From Solen grandis (taxonomy: Eukaryota; Mollusca; Bivalvia; Adapedonta; Solenidae), in contig CM037784.1 in NCBI GenBank assembly GCA_021229015.1, positions 65,313,223-65,377,222 of the forward strand: 64,000 nt of DNA, given 5' to 3'. The notes under the pieces were generated by a model that did not search any database, had not been told where the DNA came from, and was given only the letters and a program-made list of their open reading frames with translations. Positions 34,011-46,272 of this stretch are shown here, piece after piece. Both the position numbers and the translations under genes were made by a program. Each line of letters opens with the position of its first letter. Within the stretch, counting starts at the first letter, position 1.

Positions 34011-35500
34011 CATCATTACACCAATCTCCGAATTCAAATCACAACGGTGAAATGAAATATTGAACAGGGAATGTGAATGGTTTAAATGATTGTTGTTGTT
34101 TTTAAACATATTTATTGAAGTGGGAAACAATAAGTAAGAAACTTATTTAAACAACCTCTTTCATTGATTCAATTACATTATTAAACAATAACAATAACAT
34201 TTGTGATATATTCTTATATTTTGTAAAAAAAAAATCCTGAATTGGTCATTTATTGCAAAATTTTCAAAATGATTTCGATGACAATTATGGGTGTAAATAC
34301 TTGACCTAGTTATCACATGTGAGTAGTGGTAATTACTATCTATATGTTGGTCTATCACATTATAACTATACTACATGCACTATTATTTCTATCTGGTTAG
34401 GGAAACATGGAAGAGTTACGTTGACTAGAAAATCACTGAAACGCGCTTTAATCGAAACATTGGTATTATTATTTTATCTATAAATAGTAATAAATGAGAC
34501 CCGACATTCGATGTAACATTTGAGTGAACTTTTAAAATTGCACTGTTTAATACTTATTAATTACACACATAAAAGCGATGTTGTTCTAATGACAGATAAA
34601 CAAGCACCGGTGTATGGTATACCGAGAGAGGAAAGGGGAGGATATGAAACTGTGTCGACCTCACGTAATGATGGCGTGTTGTTTCATTACATAAAAATAT
34701 TCGTACAATTTGTGCTTATTTGAAGAAAAGCGAATGTTATCATAAATATATTATTACAAGCACTGACTTCAAAGTATTTAATTGTATAATTTGTGGAGGA
34801 TAATTATCTGTGGGAAAGAGTTACAAGGGTAAATGCCCTTAACCATTTAGTTAGAGAAAGCATAGAACTTCCACAGCGTCCACGCAGTTGTTGTTTTTTT
34901 TTCACACTGGTCCAGAATACAGTAAGCAAGAATTTCGTTTTTTTACTACGAAAGAACCATTGATTGATGGTCTGTTTGATAATGTCTGACTTTTTTTCTG
35001 TTTGATTAACTTTAGGTCGAATCAACTGACCACGTAATGAGTTGTCTTGTGCTCAGATGTCAACAATTTATCACACGCTTCTGTAATTAATAGAAAATTG
35101 AGATGTTTGTTTACCATTAAGTGACGCATAGGGGGCAAGCTGGCCCTATACGTAAACGGATGTTCACTGTAGTTGGATTAACCCAGTATTTCATTTGAGC
35201 TAGGCAAAGAAATGAGCATAGCTTTTAACTGTCACATATTTTGTTGTGATATTTTTTACGCGTTGAATCAAAGAAAGTCATGCGACTCCTTTACTCTGAA
35301 TTCCGGATTCCATGAAGCTTTTTTATTTTAATTATTAAAATATTCGTTAAAACAGTATTTAAATTTAATGGAAAAAATATATATAGTTCCCAAATGATGA
35401 AAAATGCCATTGAAGAAAATATTTGCAGTTGCATTTAGTTTGAATTAAGTTTACAAAAATGCTAGAAAATAAAACGAAAGGATTCCGATCAATAGCAATG
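34011..35500. other. AT-rich stretch with one codon-like block
   Basis: Near 34576-34680 a plus-strand frame reads SDVVLMTDKQAPVYGIPREE and on through GGYETVSTSRND with a more protein-like composition than its surroundings. A possible donor (ac/gtaatg) follows. No clean acceptor or partner was found. The rest is featureless. Confidence 0.25.
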
Positions 35501-35504
35501 TATG

Positions 35505-35725
35505 ATAGTGGACACATTCGGTATTGCCTATCATCCGTAGCTAGTTCATCGATAAGCAGTAGTATTCCTACTCAACTACAATTTGCAGTTCTGTCTTTGA
35601 TTGACGTCGTCTAATAAATCCTGAAAGAAATCTCATGACCGGATCTGAATGTATTGGTGATCAACAGTGACTTGTTTACCGTAAATGAAGTGCTGCCGTA
35701 AGCAGTCAGACAATTACAGAACATA
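35505..35725 (-). pseudogene. Broken paralogue of the exon at 41227-41442
   Basis: On the reverse strand this block aligns in order with 41227-41442. Shared stretches include gcagcacttcatt versus caacacttcatt, ctgttgatcacc versus ttgttgatcaca, and ttagacgacg versus ttagacgata. In-frame stops and gaps break the reading here. It suggests local duplication of an exon, with this copy decayed. Confidence 0.4.
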
Positions 35726-36487
35726 ACTTTGTATTGGACAGATCGTAAACTACATCAATTGGATAAAAATGTCCTGAAAATAATGGTATTAACGGTGATG
35801 TCCTTTTTGTGTCCTTTTGGTGAGGTTTAACGTCATTTACAAGTTTATTTAAGCAACTTTATATATTTTAATTAAAAATTCATATCTGCATTTGATTTCT
35901 TAGAGGGCTGTTGATCTAGCAATTGATCTAGCCATGCAATAATAAACACAATACTTATTTATAAGTAAATGAAGGTAAGAAATAAAATGCCACTGCAATT
36001 ACTGAAGAGGTACACATTGTACTTGGATCGAAATTTATAATGTATTGTTCTATTTGATACCGATGTCGTTAAATATTCTGAATATTTTATTATATGACAT
36101 TGAGAACATAAACATTGTACCTCCTGAAAACAGTTTACAATATATGCAGCTCTGAGAGCAAACATTCTTGGAATGCTATAAGATACCAAGACATATCGAA
36201 ATGATATTGATATAAAATGTCTTGAAAATCAATGTTCATTTATACATGCTACTAAGTTAAATACGTCATTACGTTAGTTTCGTTACTTGCAGTTCGAGGT
36301 AGCGTTAATCTAGTGGTATATCCGGTTCACTCCCTGTAGCAAAGGATTTGGCAAAAAAAAAATTCTTTTTGAAGACTATAAACGAAGTATCTGACCACAT
36401 GTGCCAATTTCAAATCTACACAGTCAAAAGGGTTGTGCACATGCATAGCCTCATTATTGCAAGTCGGCCTTAAACACGGATAGATAA

Positions 36488-36528
36488 GCGATGTCATGAA
36501 GCGATGTCATGAAGCGATGTCATGAAGC
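36488..36528. repeat. 13-bp direct repeat, three copies
   Basis: agcgatgtcatga occurs three times back to back with no mismatch, so the expansion is recent. Confidence 0.85.
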
Positions 36529-36747
36529 CGGTAGTGTCAGCTTGAAATTTGCTGCTGAATCCCCTTTTTGTATAATTATGTGATTTTGAGTAAGGCGGTG
36601 AAAATTAAAATAAACCATGACGTTGCTTTTGATTTTTTCTGAAAAGAAACATCATTATCAATAATAACAGAAACCAATGTATTGCTTAAGACATATTACC
36701 ACAAGCAGTAAGTGAAGACAAAAAAAAAAAGATTATCATCCCGTGAA

Positions 36748-36975
36748 ATGCTGGAAGATCTCCACAAAACAACTCATAAAAAGGAATTGTTGCGTGCAAT
36801 CAATCATCCAAGTGGGCATTTTCCTTTTGCGGAACCTGTTAATGCTTCGATAGTTTTATCGAAATCCAAGACGCTAACATTACATAAACAATATTCCAAC
36901 TCCCTTGAGCCGTTAGCGCAGTGTTATGGACATTATAATGAAAGTATTGGGACCATGGAATGTGGTAGTGTTTAG
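36748..36975 (+). CDS. Small unrecognised open frame
   Basis: ATG 36748 opens 75 codons (MLEDLHKTTHKKELLRAINH and on) to TAG. The residue mix is protein-like and less AT-driven than most frames here. No domain, no splice partner and no clear promoter was seen, so it is a weak candidate. Confidence 0.25.
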   Translation: MLEDLHKTTHKKELLRAINHPSGHFPFAEPVNASIVLSKSKTLTLHKQYSNSLEPLAQCYGHYNESIGTMECGSV

Positions 36976-37290
36976 AGCGTGTTTGTTCATGTAGTGAGTG
37001 ATGATGGTTCGTGCATTTTCCAGATCATTCAGTTGAATACAAGTGAAGGATAAGGTAGCTAAACAAAACAAAAATTATACTGGTGTTCATCATACATATG
37101 TTTTCATAAGATGTTCACACACCCTTTACTTAATTGTACTGCATAAGCGCTTTCTCTGAGGAAAATGCTATCATCTTGCATAGCAGGTTATTCCACATGT
37201 TCCGCTTCCACTTCAATGTTGGTGGACGTGGTCGATCAGAAAGGTTCTTTCCCGTCTCGAAATCGTTCATGCCAATCAAAAAGAATTGTT

Positions 37291-37608
37291 TGTTTGTTTG
37301 TTTGTTTGTTGGGTTTAACGTCCCACCGACAGTATTTCAGTCATTTGGAGACGATGTCTACTTTAGACAGATATAGTGCTTCCACACTGCAGTATCACGC
37401 CGTAGACATGTGGCAAGATACCACACCCAGTCACATTATCCTAACACCGGGCCAACCAGTCCTGCAACTACCCTTATATGCTGAGCGCCAAGCAAGGGAG
37501 CTTTAACAGTACCATTTTTTACGACTTTGGTATGTCGCTGCCGAGGATCGAACCCACGACCTCCCGCTCCCGAGGCTGACGCTCTTACCACTCGGCCACC
37601 GGGGACGG
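37291..37608 (-). repeat. tRNA-derived SINE, family A, full length
   Basis: Reverse-strand copy with tail (GTTT)n at 37291 and tRNA-like head ending at ggccaccggggacgg. It has the extra body segment aagggagctttaacagtacc. Flanks tcaaaaagaattgtt (37276-37290) and tcaaaaacaattgtt (37609-37623) form a 15-base target duplication with one mismatch. The reverse open frame at 37436-37618 is SINE translation. Confidence 0.9.
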
Positions 37609-37907
37609 TCAAAAACAATTGTTCTTGAAACCTAACATGTTATCTTTTAAAAGAAACTTGAGCATTTCAGTGGGAATCTAGCATTTACACGGTCCATTGC
37701 GACGACACTTCTTCCGTTGATATGGACGTCGGGACCATGTTATTTTTAGCGGTACCACATGCATCAAACTGAGAACGGACTTCATAAATCACCAGAGAAG
37801 ATCATGTCATTATGGCGACCACCTTACAACGTTTATATTAATACGTTTTAAATGTTGAAGCAATGAGAATTGAAGAACAGGTACGCGAAATTTAATGAAG
37901 CATGGTC

Positions 37908-37908
<1 letters not shown>

Positions 37909-37945
<37 letters not shown>
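37909..37945. repeat. (TA)n microsatellite
   Basis: An unbroken TA run of about 36 bases. Confidence 0.95.
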
Positions 37946-37948
<3 letters not shown>

Positions 37949-38234
37949 AATGAATGATTGTATTATCACGTCCAATTAGTGTGACTGGGAATGTTTCCTA
38001 CCTTGTCAGAGAATGTCTGAAAAAAACTTCGTAACACACAACTCTGATGTCTGAAATGATAATGAGTGTGTCTAGCTTCTGTTCTTTCTTTCATTTATTG
38101 TAATGGCTAGCAATTATTTTCTGTTTATTATGGCCACATTTTAGACATTCCTTTTTGCTGAAAAGACAGCATCGGAAGAGACAGTAGTTGGATGCAAAGA
38201 AGTCCGAGTGCGATACCCTAGCTCATTTTGCGAA

Positions 38235-38462
38235 TAGACTCCTCGGTTCTTTTACGTGCCGATACAGGGGAGACAAGTTCCAGGGTAGAACCAGTCCTGA
38301 GTACTCCGAGTTCCCATAGCAACCAAATTTTGCCGAGTGCCAGGCAAGGGTGCATTTGGTACCAATTTTATACGTCTTTGGTTTGACGCGGTCACCGGCT
38401 GGGATTCGAACTCCAGACTTCCAAAACGCAAAGCTGACACTCTACCACAGAGCTTTTGCACC
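38235..38462 (-). repeat. tRNA-derived SINE, family C
   Basis: Reverse-strand element. Its head at the right carries complements of an A-box (gctctgtggtagagtgtcag) and a B-box (gagttcgaatccc, 38401-38413). The body (gtgccgataca, aggcaagggtgcatttggta) is unlike families A and B. Single copy in the window. Confidence 0.65.
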
Positions 38463-38464
38463 GG

Positions 38465-39370
38465 TATAGATTAATCAATACAAAAAGGTTTTCAAAATGG
38501 AAATGAACTGTACAAAAGTGGAACTGATTTAGCAAATACCGACTGATATAGACTGAAAAAAAGTGGCTGTTTAAATTGTGTATATTGGATGTTCTTTATT
38601 ACATTTCGTTGAGGAAAATATAAATCATCGTTTATTTTAAAAAACACAGAGACAATTGTTTATTCAGAAAAAAAATTCTATTAAATGTTACTTAATATTG
38701 TATTGATTTTAGAGATAATGAAGGTTTTAACCTGCGAATATTTTCTACGGATTTAATTTCTACGGTTTTGTGTTCGTGCACAGGATAACAGAAACAACCT
38801 GCTTTACGGAAGATATGTTTAATTTTAGCAATCGAATAGCCAATAAATTTATACATATTTAAGTTTGATATACTGCAGTCTCTCTGCCGGTAGAGCTACG
38901 ATTCCTCTGTAAACCTTACAGACACAAATATTCGTAATTTGTGTACAAAATTGTGCATATAACAAACATTATATTTCACAAAAGTTGATGTAAAATAATA
39001 GAACATATTATCGATATACGTCGTGTCAGTGAATTAATACGACATTTATTTTAGGATGATTGTCCGAAAATGTCTCCCTTTCGAAACTGGTAAATTTTCA
39101 AACAGTCATGTTTTTACGGCCGTTAGGTCGTTTATTTTCACCCTGACTTCATGTGAAACACCCCGTAATGGAGCAGAATAAAATTAGGCTTTTCATTGGT
39201 CATTATATACTTTGCTAAATTCCCATTGGTCAATGTAAAATTAGTCAAAAGAAAAGAAAGGAGTTGCGGAAACGAGTTCTTTAGATCTCTGTTTGTTTTA
39301 AAAATTGAAGTTTTCTTACCACGGCCGAGTATCTTTTTTAAAAATATTTCCTGTTTCTTGTACACTAGGA
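38465..39370. other. AT-rich stretch with CCAAT-type motifs at its end
   Basis: No gene. ATTGG (inverted CCAAT) occurs at about 39196 and 39227, just left of the CG-rich block that follows. Confidence 0.4.
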
Positions 39371-39735
39371 CCCCGAAAGTTTCCCGGAGGAGAAATCAGC
39401 AAATTTGAGATGCTTCTGTGTCCTTCCTAAACACTATAGAAACTTTCGGGAAAGTCGGTGTTAAATCGGGATTAAAACACTTCGGCATCAAAATTTTAAA
39501 AGTTTTAAAGTTTGGAGGCCGAATGTTGTATGAACGCCGAATGTTATATTCGGGACGGCGTCGGAATCATCGGCAAACCATCGGCAACCATTCAGAATGC
39601 TCGGGAACCCTTCTCCATTCGCATTATCGGCATTTCTTCTGAAAGCGGAACGGCGCTGGCATCCCGAATGACCCCGAACGCAAAGCTCCGCCCATTTTAT
39701 TGATTAATGAATCCAAATGATTCCCGAAACTAGCT
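39371..39735. other. CG-rich island with repeated cggga/tcccg motifs
   Basis: About 360 bases with many CG dinucleotides in otherwise CG-poor DNA. Variants of tttcgggaa/ttcccgaaa recur at least seven times. CCCGAAAGTTTC (39372-39383) and GAAACTTTCGGG (39439-39450) are perfect inverted copies, and ttcccgaaac recurs at 39721. It could be a young mobile element not yet depleted of CG, or a promoter-type CpG island. No frame is convincing. Confidence 0.45.
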
Positions 39736-39832
39736 TAAATTATTAGAACCCCTTCCGCAAATCTTCGGGGATGTAGTGTACAAGGGGTTTGACGGACATT
39801 TAATTTTTGTGTTGGTAAAAAAAGCAAAACCA

Positions 39833-40098
39833 TTGACGCTGGTGTCTCGGTCTTTTGTGATAGATTGGTTTGAGCTTCCGCATTGGGGGTGGGAAATCTT
39901 GAGTTCGATACCCGACAGAGACATACAAAAGTTGTTAAAATGATACAGGTATCTACCTGCTTGGAGCTCAACATAATTTCAGGGTAGTTCCCGGACTGGT
40001 TGTCCCATTGTCAGGATGATACTACAATGTGCCTGTACTATCTGTCTCGAGTAGACAGTCTCTAAATGTCGGTGAGACGTTAAACCCAACAAACAAAT
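39833..40098 (+). repeat. tRNA-derived SINE, family A, plus strand
   Basis: Head with gctggtgtctcggtc and B-box gagttcgataccc near 39901-39913, a diverged body and tail gagacgttaaacccaac followed by aaacaaat. A second orientation of the same family. Confidence 0.7.
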
Positions 40099-40099
40099 A

Positions 40100-41226
40100 T
40101 AGCATGTATGTATCCGGGCTTTAGAATACACGTTTAAATTCACTGATTTATGATCTGTTTCAAATGATATATTTTCTGACATGAAGCCCTTATTATCCGC
40201 AAATGATTTGAACTTGTTCAAAGTTCATTCTGATTGGAATAAATGGCACATCCGTACTGTCCAGACGCTATGTTGATGTCTTCCGTCGAGGAAAGAAGAC
40301 GGACAACGTTAAATGGAACACGGTCTTTTGGAGAGGATTTTTAATGAACGTGGTCTAACTTATAGCATTGATTGCGGACATCCGTCTGAACTGGATAAAT
40401 ATAGTGGAGAAATTTTATTGAAATTCGACTTTTTATTAAAAGGTACATCGTGACTTGTTTTCCTATTTTGTGGACATTGGCTTACCTCTGAGCAAACTTT
40501 GCCAAGGAATCTCAAATGTCTCAAATGTTTTAGAAGAAAAACGTTCCCCTGAGTAAATTTTAGAATAACAAGCGTATAACTGTTTTTAATTAACATAGAT
40601 ATTAAGTAGTTAACACTTCTTAAATGTAACAGCAGCATCTTCATATCAGTATGCGAAATCGCCAAAAATACTCCAATGTAAAATCTTACTTGTAAGTACC
40701 TGCTATTTTTTGATACTTTATTACGTATTCACCTTAACCTTGAATATCATGGTGCTAATAAACAGTTTAAATATTGGTAGATATTTTTTTAATCAGCTCT
40801 CAGGCTATCATCGTATATTTCAGGGTATTGGTAATATGATATCTGACTATTTCTGTACTTTGCATTAGATCTGACTATTAAAGCAAACAATTAATGAACT
40901 TCTCTGCGAACAAATGCCAAATTCTAAAGCAAGTAGGAAGTGGTGCATTTTGGAAGACCTCTGCAGGACAATTGCCCACACATTAAAAATGTGTTTTTTT
41001 CTTCACCTCTCTAAAGGTATTTATTAATATATTCAGCTAAATTGAATAGTTTTGATAAGCACCCATTAACAGGAGAGGAAACAATTGATGCATATTTATT
41101 GTTTAACGTGAATATTTGTGTGGAGGACAAATAACCATAATTCGTTGCTTAAAATTAATGCAAATGCAATCTAATGTTATGGACTAGCGCCTCACATTGA
41201 AGTAGATTCTTTCAGTGACGTTCTCA
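40100..41226. other. AT-rich non-coding stretch
   Basis: Nothing supportable was seen. Confidence 0.45.
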
Positions 41227-41442
41227 TTAAGAGCAGGTATTGACGTTGGTATTACACACAATTACAATTTGGAAGCGGTATTCGTGGCTTAAGCTATCGT
41301 CTAAAGAATTGGGAGATAAATTTTGACTGTACATGTAATCAAGTTCTGAATCATTTGTGATCAACAATGGACTTTCCTCTGAATGATTTCGATTAATGAA
41401 GTGTTGTCGGTTGTAGTCGGGGAATTGTAGAGAGGGAATCTG
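41227..41442 (-). CDS. Possible terminal exon of a reverse-strand gene
   Basis: On the reverse strand acceptor gctgatcatttacag leads into 71 codons: QIPSLQFPDYNRQHFINRNH, a Ser/Glu/Asp-rich middle, LSHEYRFQIVIV, then TAA at 41227-41229. The composition is balanced and protein-like. A diverged, broken copy lies at 35505-35725 in the same orientation, which argues this block was once selected or duplicated as an exon. No domain was recognised and upstream exons were not located. Confidence 0.35.
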   Translation of the reverse strand, partial: QIPSLQFPDYNRQHFINRNHSEESPLLITNDSELDYMYSQNLSPNSLDDSLSHEYRFQIVIVCNTNVNTCS

Positions 41443-41469
41443 CTGTAAATGATCAGCAAACACCAAAAG

Positions 41470-42182
41470 AAGGTTTCAGGTGAATCAATATACTCAACAT
41501 TATCATGACACGCTCTTTAAACGACGAATTCCTCATATCAAGTTATAGATCATGGACACCATATTGTTTTGTCCGCGCATGCGTATTTTCAGACCACTAG
41601 TCTGAGGCAAATTTCACATGGGAATATACAAATTACGCCAAAACACCAGCTATCAAATTCTTTATTTGTATCGTCTACAGAAATTGAATTGCAGATTTTG
41701 CAAGTCATACAAGACAACAATGTTTCTAATTCAAATTAACACACATTGATGAAAGCATGCAACCGTTTCAATAACGGACAACAATGAATGGTTTATACTG
41801 CATTGTTTATACATTGTATATTTTTTCTTTTTCTGTTTTTGTTTTGGTTTTTAAGGAAACCAAATTATTTTTAATGATGAGTATTAACTTTTAAGGTTTT
41901 GACAATTTTGCGATAAGCACAGAGTCTTTGATTCATTTTACATATCTGTTTTCCTTTTCCTTTCTTATAATCAGTAGCGTCAAAATAGGGGTGTTAGGTC
42001 CCCGATAACATATTACTTTTTATTACGTGGGAAAATGAGAAATTTACGGTTAAGCTATATTTGTGCTAAACAATATTAGCAGGGATATAAAAGAGTTATA
42101 TGTATTATCTTTGTTCGAAGGAATGACTGTCAGTTGTGAAAGTAAACAAATATGCTTTGATATGACGTGAAATCGAAGCCTT
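41470..42182. other. AT-rich non-coding stretch
   Basis: Nothing supportable was seen. Confidence 0.45.
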
Positions 42183-42190
42183 TTCAAAGA

Positions 42191-42476
42191 CTGTTTGTTT
42201 GTTAGTTTGATGGGTTTAACGTCCCACTGACAGTATTTCAGTCATTTGGAGACAATGTCTACTTGAGACAGATATAGTGCTGCCACACTTCAGTATCACG
42301 CCGTAGACATGAGGCATGATACCACACCCAGTCACATTATCTTGACACCGGGCCAACCAGTCCTGCAACTATCCATATATGCTGAGCGCCAAGCAAGGGA
42401 GATATAACAGTACCATTTTTACGGCTTTGGCATGTCGCTGCCGGGGATCGAACCCACGACCTTCCGCTGCCGAGGC
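42191..42476 (-). repeat. tRNA-derived SINE, family A, 5'-truncated, with target duplication
   Basis: Reverse-strand copy ending on the right within the head, at cttccgctgccgagg. TTCAAAGA flanks both sides exactly (42183-42190 and 42477-42484), proving the borders and showing that the copy was truncated during insertion, not afterwards. Confidence 0.92.
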
Positions 42477-42484
42477 TTCAAAGA

Positions 42485-43679
42485 ATGTAAATACTTTTAC
42501 TTCAACTTCATTTTAGTCATGACATTTTTACATTTTTCCTCTGGTGATGATTTTTATGTATTCACATGTAACATGTAACGATATTGTTGTTGTTTATAGT
42601 TTCATTTTAGTATATTCAAATGACAGAATTATAAGTATGAAACGATTTTCTGTTATCCTTTTTCAAGTTTTTGTGCATACTATATATATTGTATAAATCA
42701 AACGATTGAACGTTCTATTCCTCAAGTTTAAATTCATCAAAACTTATTCCAGTAACCTGCGTCGGCTTATATCATACATTTACACTCGGTAACTGTTAAT
42801 CACAGTAACGGGACTGCATAACTGCACTTTAACAGTTTTGTCATGCTATGTTTGGTACGAATATATAAGCAACGTTTGAAATAAATATGATACAGAACGA
42901 CTCATTTACAAAGAAATAGATTATCTAATTTACATTTTGAATGTTTCTTTGAAAGTGTATTTATTCCTCTTCCGGTCTATAGAGGGCAAAAGTATCGATT
43001 TATTTTGAGTTATCTGCCATTGAATATGGCCTAAAAGTGCTAAATTTGGGGCATAACTCAAAGGTTGCGGCCCCCCCAAAGTTTCTTTTATGATTCTCTA
43101 TAATCATGCATAAATCTATATAACAGTTTAAATTTTACTTCTTTGCCTATATAGAAAATGCAGCAAACTGTCCTATACGCCCTTAATACACCTCCCAAAT
43201 CTGATTCTGTTCAAATTACAAATATACCAGTATCAGTAGACTGATTTTGAAAAATGATGTTGAAAATTAATGTGACGTTTTATTTATATAAATTTAAAGC
43301 AAACTGTTACAGCTCTTGAAACTAATTGTCTCAGAGGAATGTGTATATGTTAAACCAGCAATTGGATCTAAATTCTAGAATTCGCTTATTTTTCTATTTT
43401 GAATTGATTGTTTAAAGAGTTTGTTAATTTCAAAGCAAAACAGACACTATACAGTACACTCTGATTACCATCTTTAAACTATGTATGTATTGCGTGTGGG
43501 AAAAAGAGAAAGAATGAGATTAATTAATCATCCACGTATGCCTTAAGTCTCCTTTATAGGGGTTGTCACACTTTTGCATAAGACGTTTATAATAAGGGAT
43601 CATTTCTATAAAATTGTTTATTTCAAGTCGGTTGTGCAATTTGAAACTATCTATAAGCTTTTAACTAACAAAAACAAAG
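42485..43679. other. AT-rich non-coding stretch
   Basis: No gene was seen. A short G+C-rich patch near 43040-43085 has no linked structure. Confidence 0.45.
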
Positions 43680-44430
43680 ACTACAACAATTAACATAACA
43701 TCCGGTAAGTAAAGTGTTTGTGCATTAAACAAGAAAACAATACGATCAGAATCATTTAAAGGATATATCATGCAAGGTTATTTTTATTTAAAAGAAGACA
43801 AGTCATATTAGGCAAAAACACATGGTGAGATTACAAAACAACCTTTTTTTTGCAAACTTTGTAAGCTGATAAGCAGCATAACATCAACAAAAAGGGTACA
43901 ACATAAATCAGCTGTAAAGCACATTAATATATTCCTACAAAGGTTTAAGACAAGGAGTATATGAATTTTGCCTCGATATTCGTTAAAGTCAGAATCATAT
44001 TTAAAAGTACATAATTCATGGTTATTAAAAGGAATTAAGGTAACAAACACATTAAAAGCAATATAGAACATAATGGAGCTATAAAAGGATACAGCTAGAA
44101 ACTATAAAACACATTTACATCTATATACAGGCTTAAAGACAAGGAGCATATGAATGATGCATGAATATACATGTACTATAAAGTAAGAATCACTTTAAAA
44201 GTATTTATCATGCATGGTTATTTAAAGGAATAAGGTAAAAACACAGAGGGTGATTATAAATCATTTGTTTTTCCAAACTAAAAACTAAATCAAGAACATA
44301 GAGAGCAAACAAAACGAATAACAGCACATGCAACTAAAACTAAGACATAGAGAGCAAACAAAACGGAAACTAAAACTAAGAACATAGAGAGCAAACAAAA
44401 CGGATAACAGCGCATGCAACTAAAACTAAG
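43680..44430. repeat. Nested tandem repeats 3' of a LINE fragment
   Basis: At 43750-44275 about three diverged units of roughly 200 bases share aagacaaggagtatatgaa-type, catgcatggttatttaaagg-type and ggtaaaaacacag-type stretches. At 44279-44425 shorter units repeat aagaacatagagagcaaaca, aaacggataacag and cgcatgcaactaaaac. They lie on the 3' side of the reverse-strand LINE end at 44583-44706, so they may be its 3' UTR. Confidence 0.6.
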
Positions 44431-44582
44431 AACATTTAAATTTATCATACAAGACAAAAGCAAGCACAGAATGGCGAAAACACGTGCAGTATGGAATGAA
44501 TCAGGAGTAAAAATAAACTACAGCACATGGGCAGAAAACAATCCAGCACTGTGACTAAAGCTTAACTAAACACACAGCACAT

Positions 44583-44706
44583 TCACAGCTTGAGTCGCTC
44601 CAGGTCTGGATCAGCCCCACAATCTCCTTGTAATTCCACTTTGCGGATGTCGGTGGGGATGCTGTTCCAGACCTGCGCGGCCTCAAACCGGAACGATTTC
44701 TTACAA
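44583..44706 (-). pseudogene. LINE reverse-transcriptase C-terminal fragment (L2/CR1-like)
   Basis: The reverse-strand frame reads KKSFRFEAAQVWNSIPTDIR, then about 20 residues to a TGA at 44583-44585. The SFR-x-x-x-A-x-x-WNS-(I/L)P-x-x-IR pattern is the familiar end of L2/CR1-type polymerase proteins. Only about 40 codons remain, so it is strongly 5' truncated, as is usual for LINEs. It is notably G+C-richer than its surroundings. Confidence 0.65.
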
Positions 44707-44709
44707 TAA

Positions 44710-45471
44710 GCTACTGTTCTATACGTTTATAATACAAAGACTGTTTTGTAACAATGGTTTGCATTAATTATTATAGTTCTAAAAATAGTGCGTTTTCTTA
44801 TTTATAATTGATGTGTACAATACGGATACATGTTTATACTTTGACGAGTACTTAGCTTAGAAAATCATGATGGATGAGACCAAATATACTTCCAGAGTCG
44901 GAAACCAACGAGCGCTCATTCTGTTACTCCATACATCGCCCGTGTGATTGTGAGTTAGCATTTCCTCTAATCGGTTAGTTGAAAAGCCGCGACACCTTTC
45001 GAAGCCTCACTAGGTAGTGGGGGATTTTTTGAACCAATAGAAATTCTCGTACTTACGGCACTCAGACAAACCTTTACCTAATTACAGATTTTAGATCTCC
45101 AACTGAGGAATACTCATTTGTGGGTATCCGGCGCTGATGTATTTTGTATTGTGCTTTTTATTTCATATTTTTTTCGCCCAAATATATAAATACCTTCAAC
45201 TTTTCACTCAGTTATCCACATATTGTATGTCATTCTTAATTTATTTTTCGATTTCTGTTCAATATAAAAGTAATTTATTTCAGTATCTGGCAACATTATA
45301 ATTTGTGTTTATACGATCTTATAATGATAGAAACAGTATCGTTATGCTTTACCTAGAGCGCCTAACGATTCAGAATTTCATTCGGAACATTTCGCACGTA
45401 TTTAAATCTTTATCAGAGGTTTAACATGAGGCATGCCAGTCGTTAAACACAGAAAAAAGTGTGTGTGTGTG

Positions 45472-45510
<39 letters not shown>

Positions 45511-46272
45511 CGCGTTTTTCCTGACACGGAAATACATTATGCGATCACGTGATTATATAATCGTCTCTAATTGAACGTCAAAAGTAGGTGAAAAAAAACA
45601 TAAATTAGCCTTTATTATTCATGACAAAACTTACATTTCAGACACCTCATATAAATAGCAATTCTGCAGTTTGTACTATAAGGTTACTTGTGTAATGGGA
45701 TTCCGATATTGTATTTACCAGGCCTACACTAATTATTAATTTATAACATATTCAAGTTTTATCTTCTAAGTTGTTTTCTTTCTCAAACACCAGATTTTAT
45801 GCAAGTTCGAGGAAACAGAATCGTGGACACAAATGTCTGGGAAACATGCAAGAAACGATGACATTTCCGACGTTAAATGACTGTCTAGCAGCAAAACACA
45901 TTGTTATGCAGCTGAGAGACCTACCATAAAAGACAGCGGTGAACATCATAAAGTCCTATATCATCTCTAACGGTACATTGGGTTGCTCTCTAGAACTACA
46001 TTTATTGCCAATAATTTGTATACTAACTTTTCCTAGCATTATTAGGCAGGCTTATTTTTTTTTTTTTTTTTACAAAGACATGGTTCAATATCAATATTTG
46101 CACTTTGCGTTCAAAAGATCAGCAACTAGTCAGGTGTACTTTTAGTCTAATTGAAAACTTATTCCCGACTTACTTCTTATATATTTGTTTTATTTAATAG
46201 CTAGCAATTTTTTTTTACTCATACCATAATGGACTTGTTTACATTATCCTGATGTGCGGGTGTCACTATTTT
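44710..46272. other. AT-rich stretch with (GT)n microsatellite
   Basis: A GT run interrupted once lies at 45459-45507. Otherwise there is no gene. The T-run near 46050 is simple sequence. Confidence 0.45.

Noticed and set aside
37436..38461. Reverse-strand frames at 37436-37618 and 38252-38461
   Set aside because: Both are translations of tRNA-derived SINE heads.
43808..44071. 87-codon reverse-strand frame
   Set aside because: Falls within the diverged 200-base tandem repeats with no codon signal.
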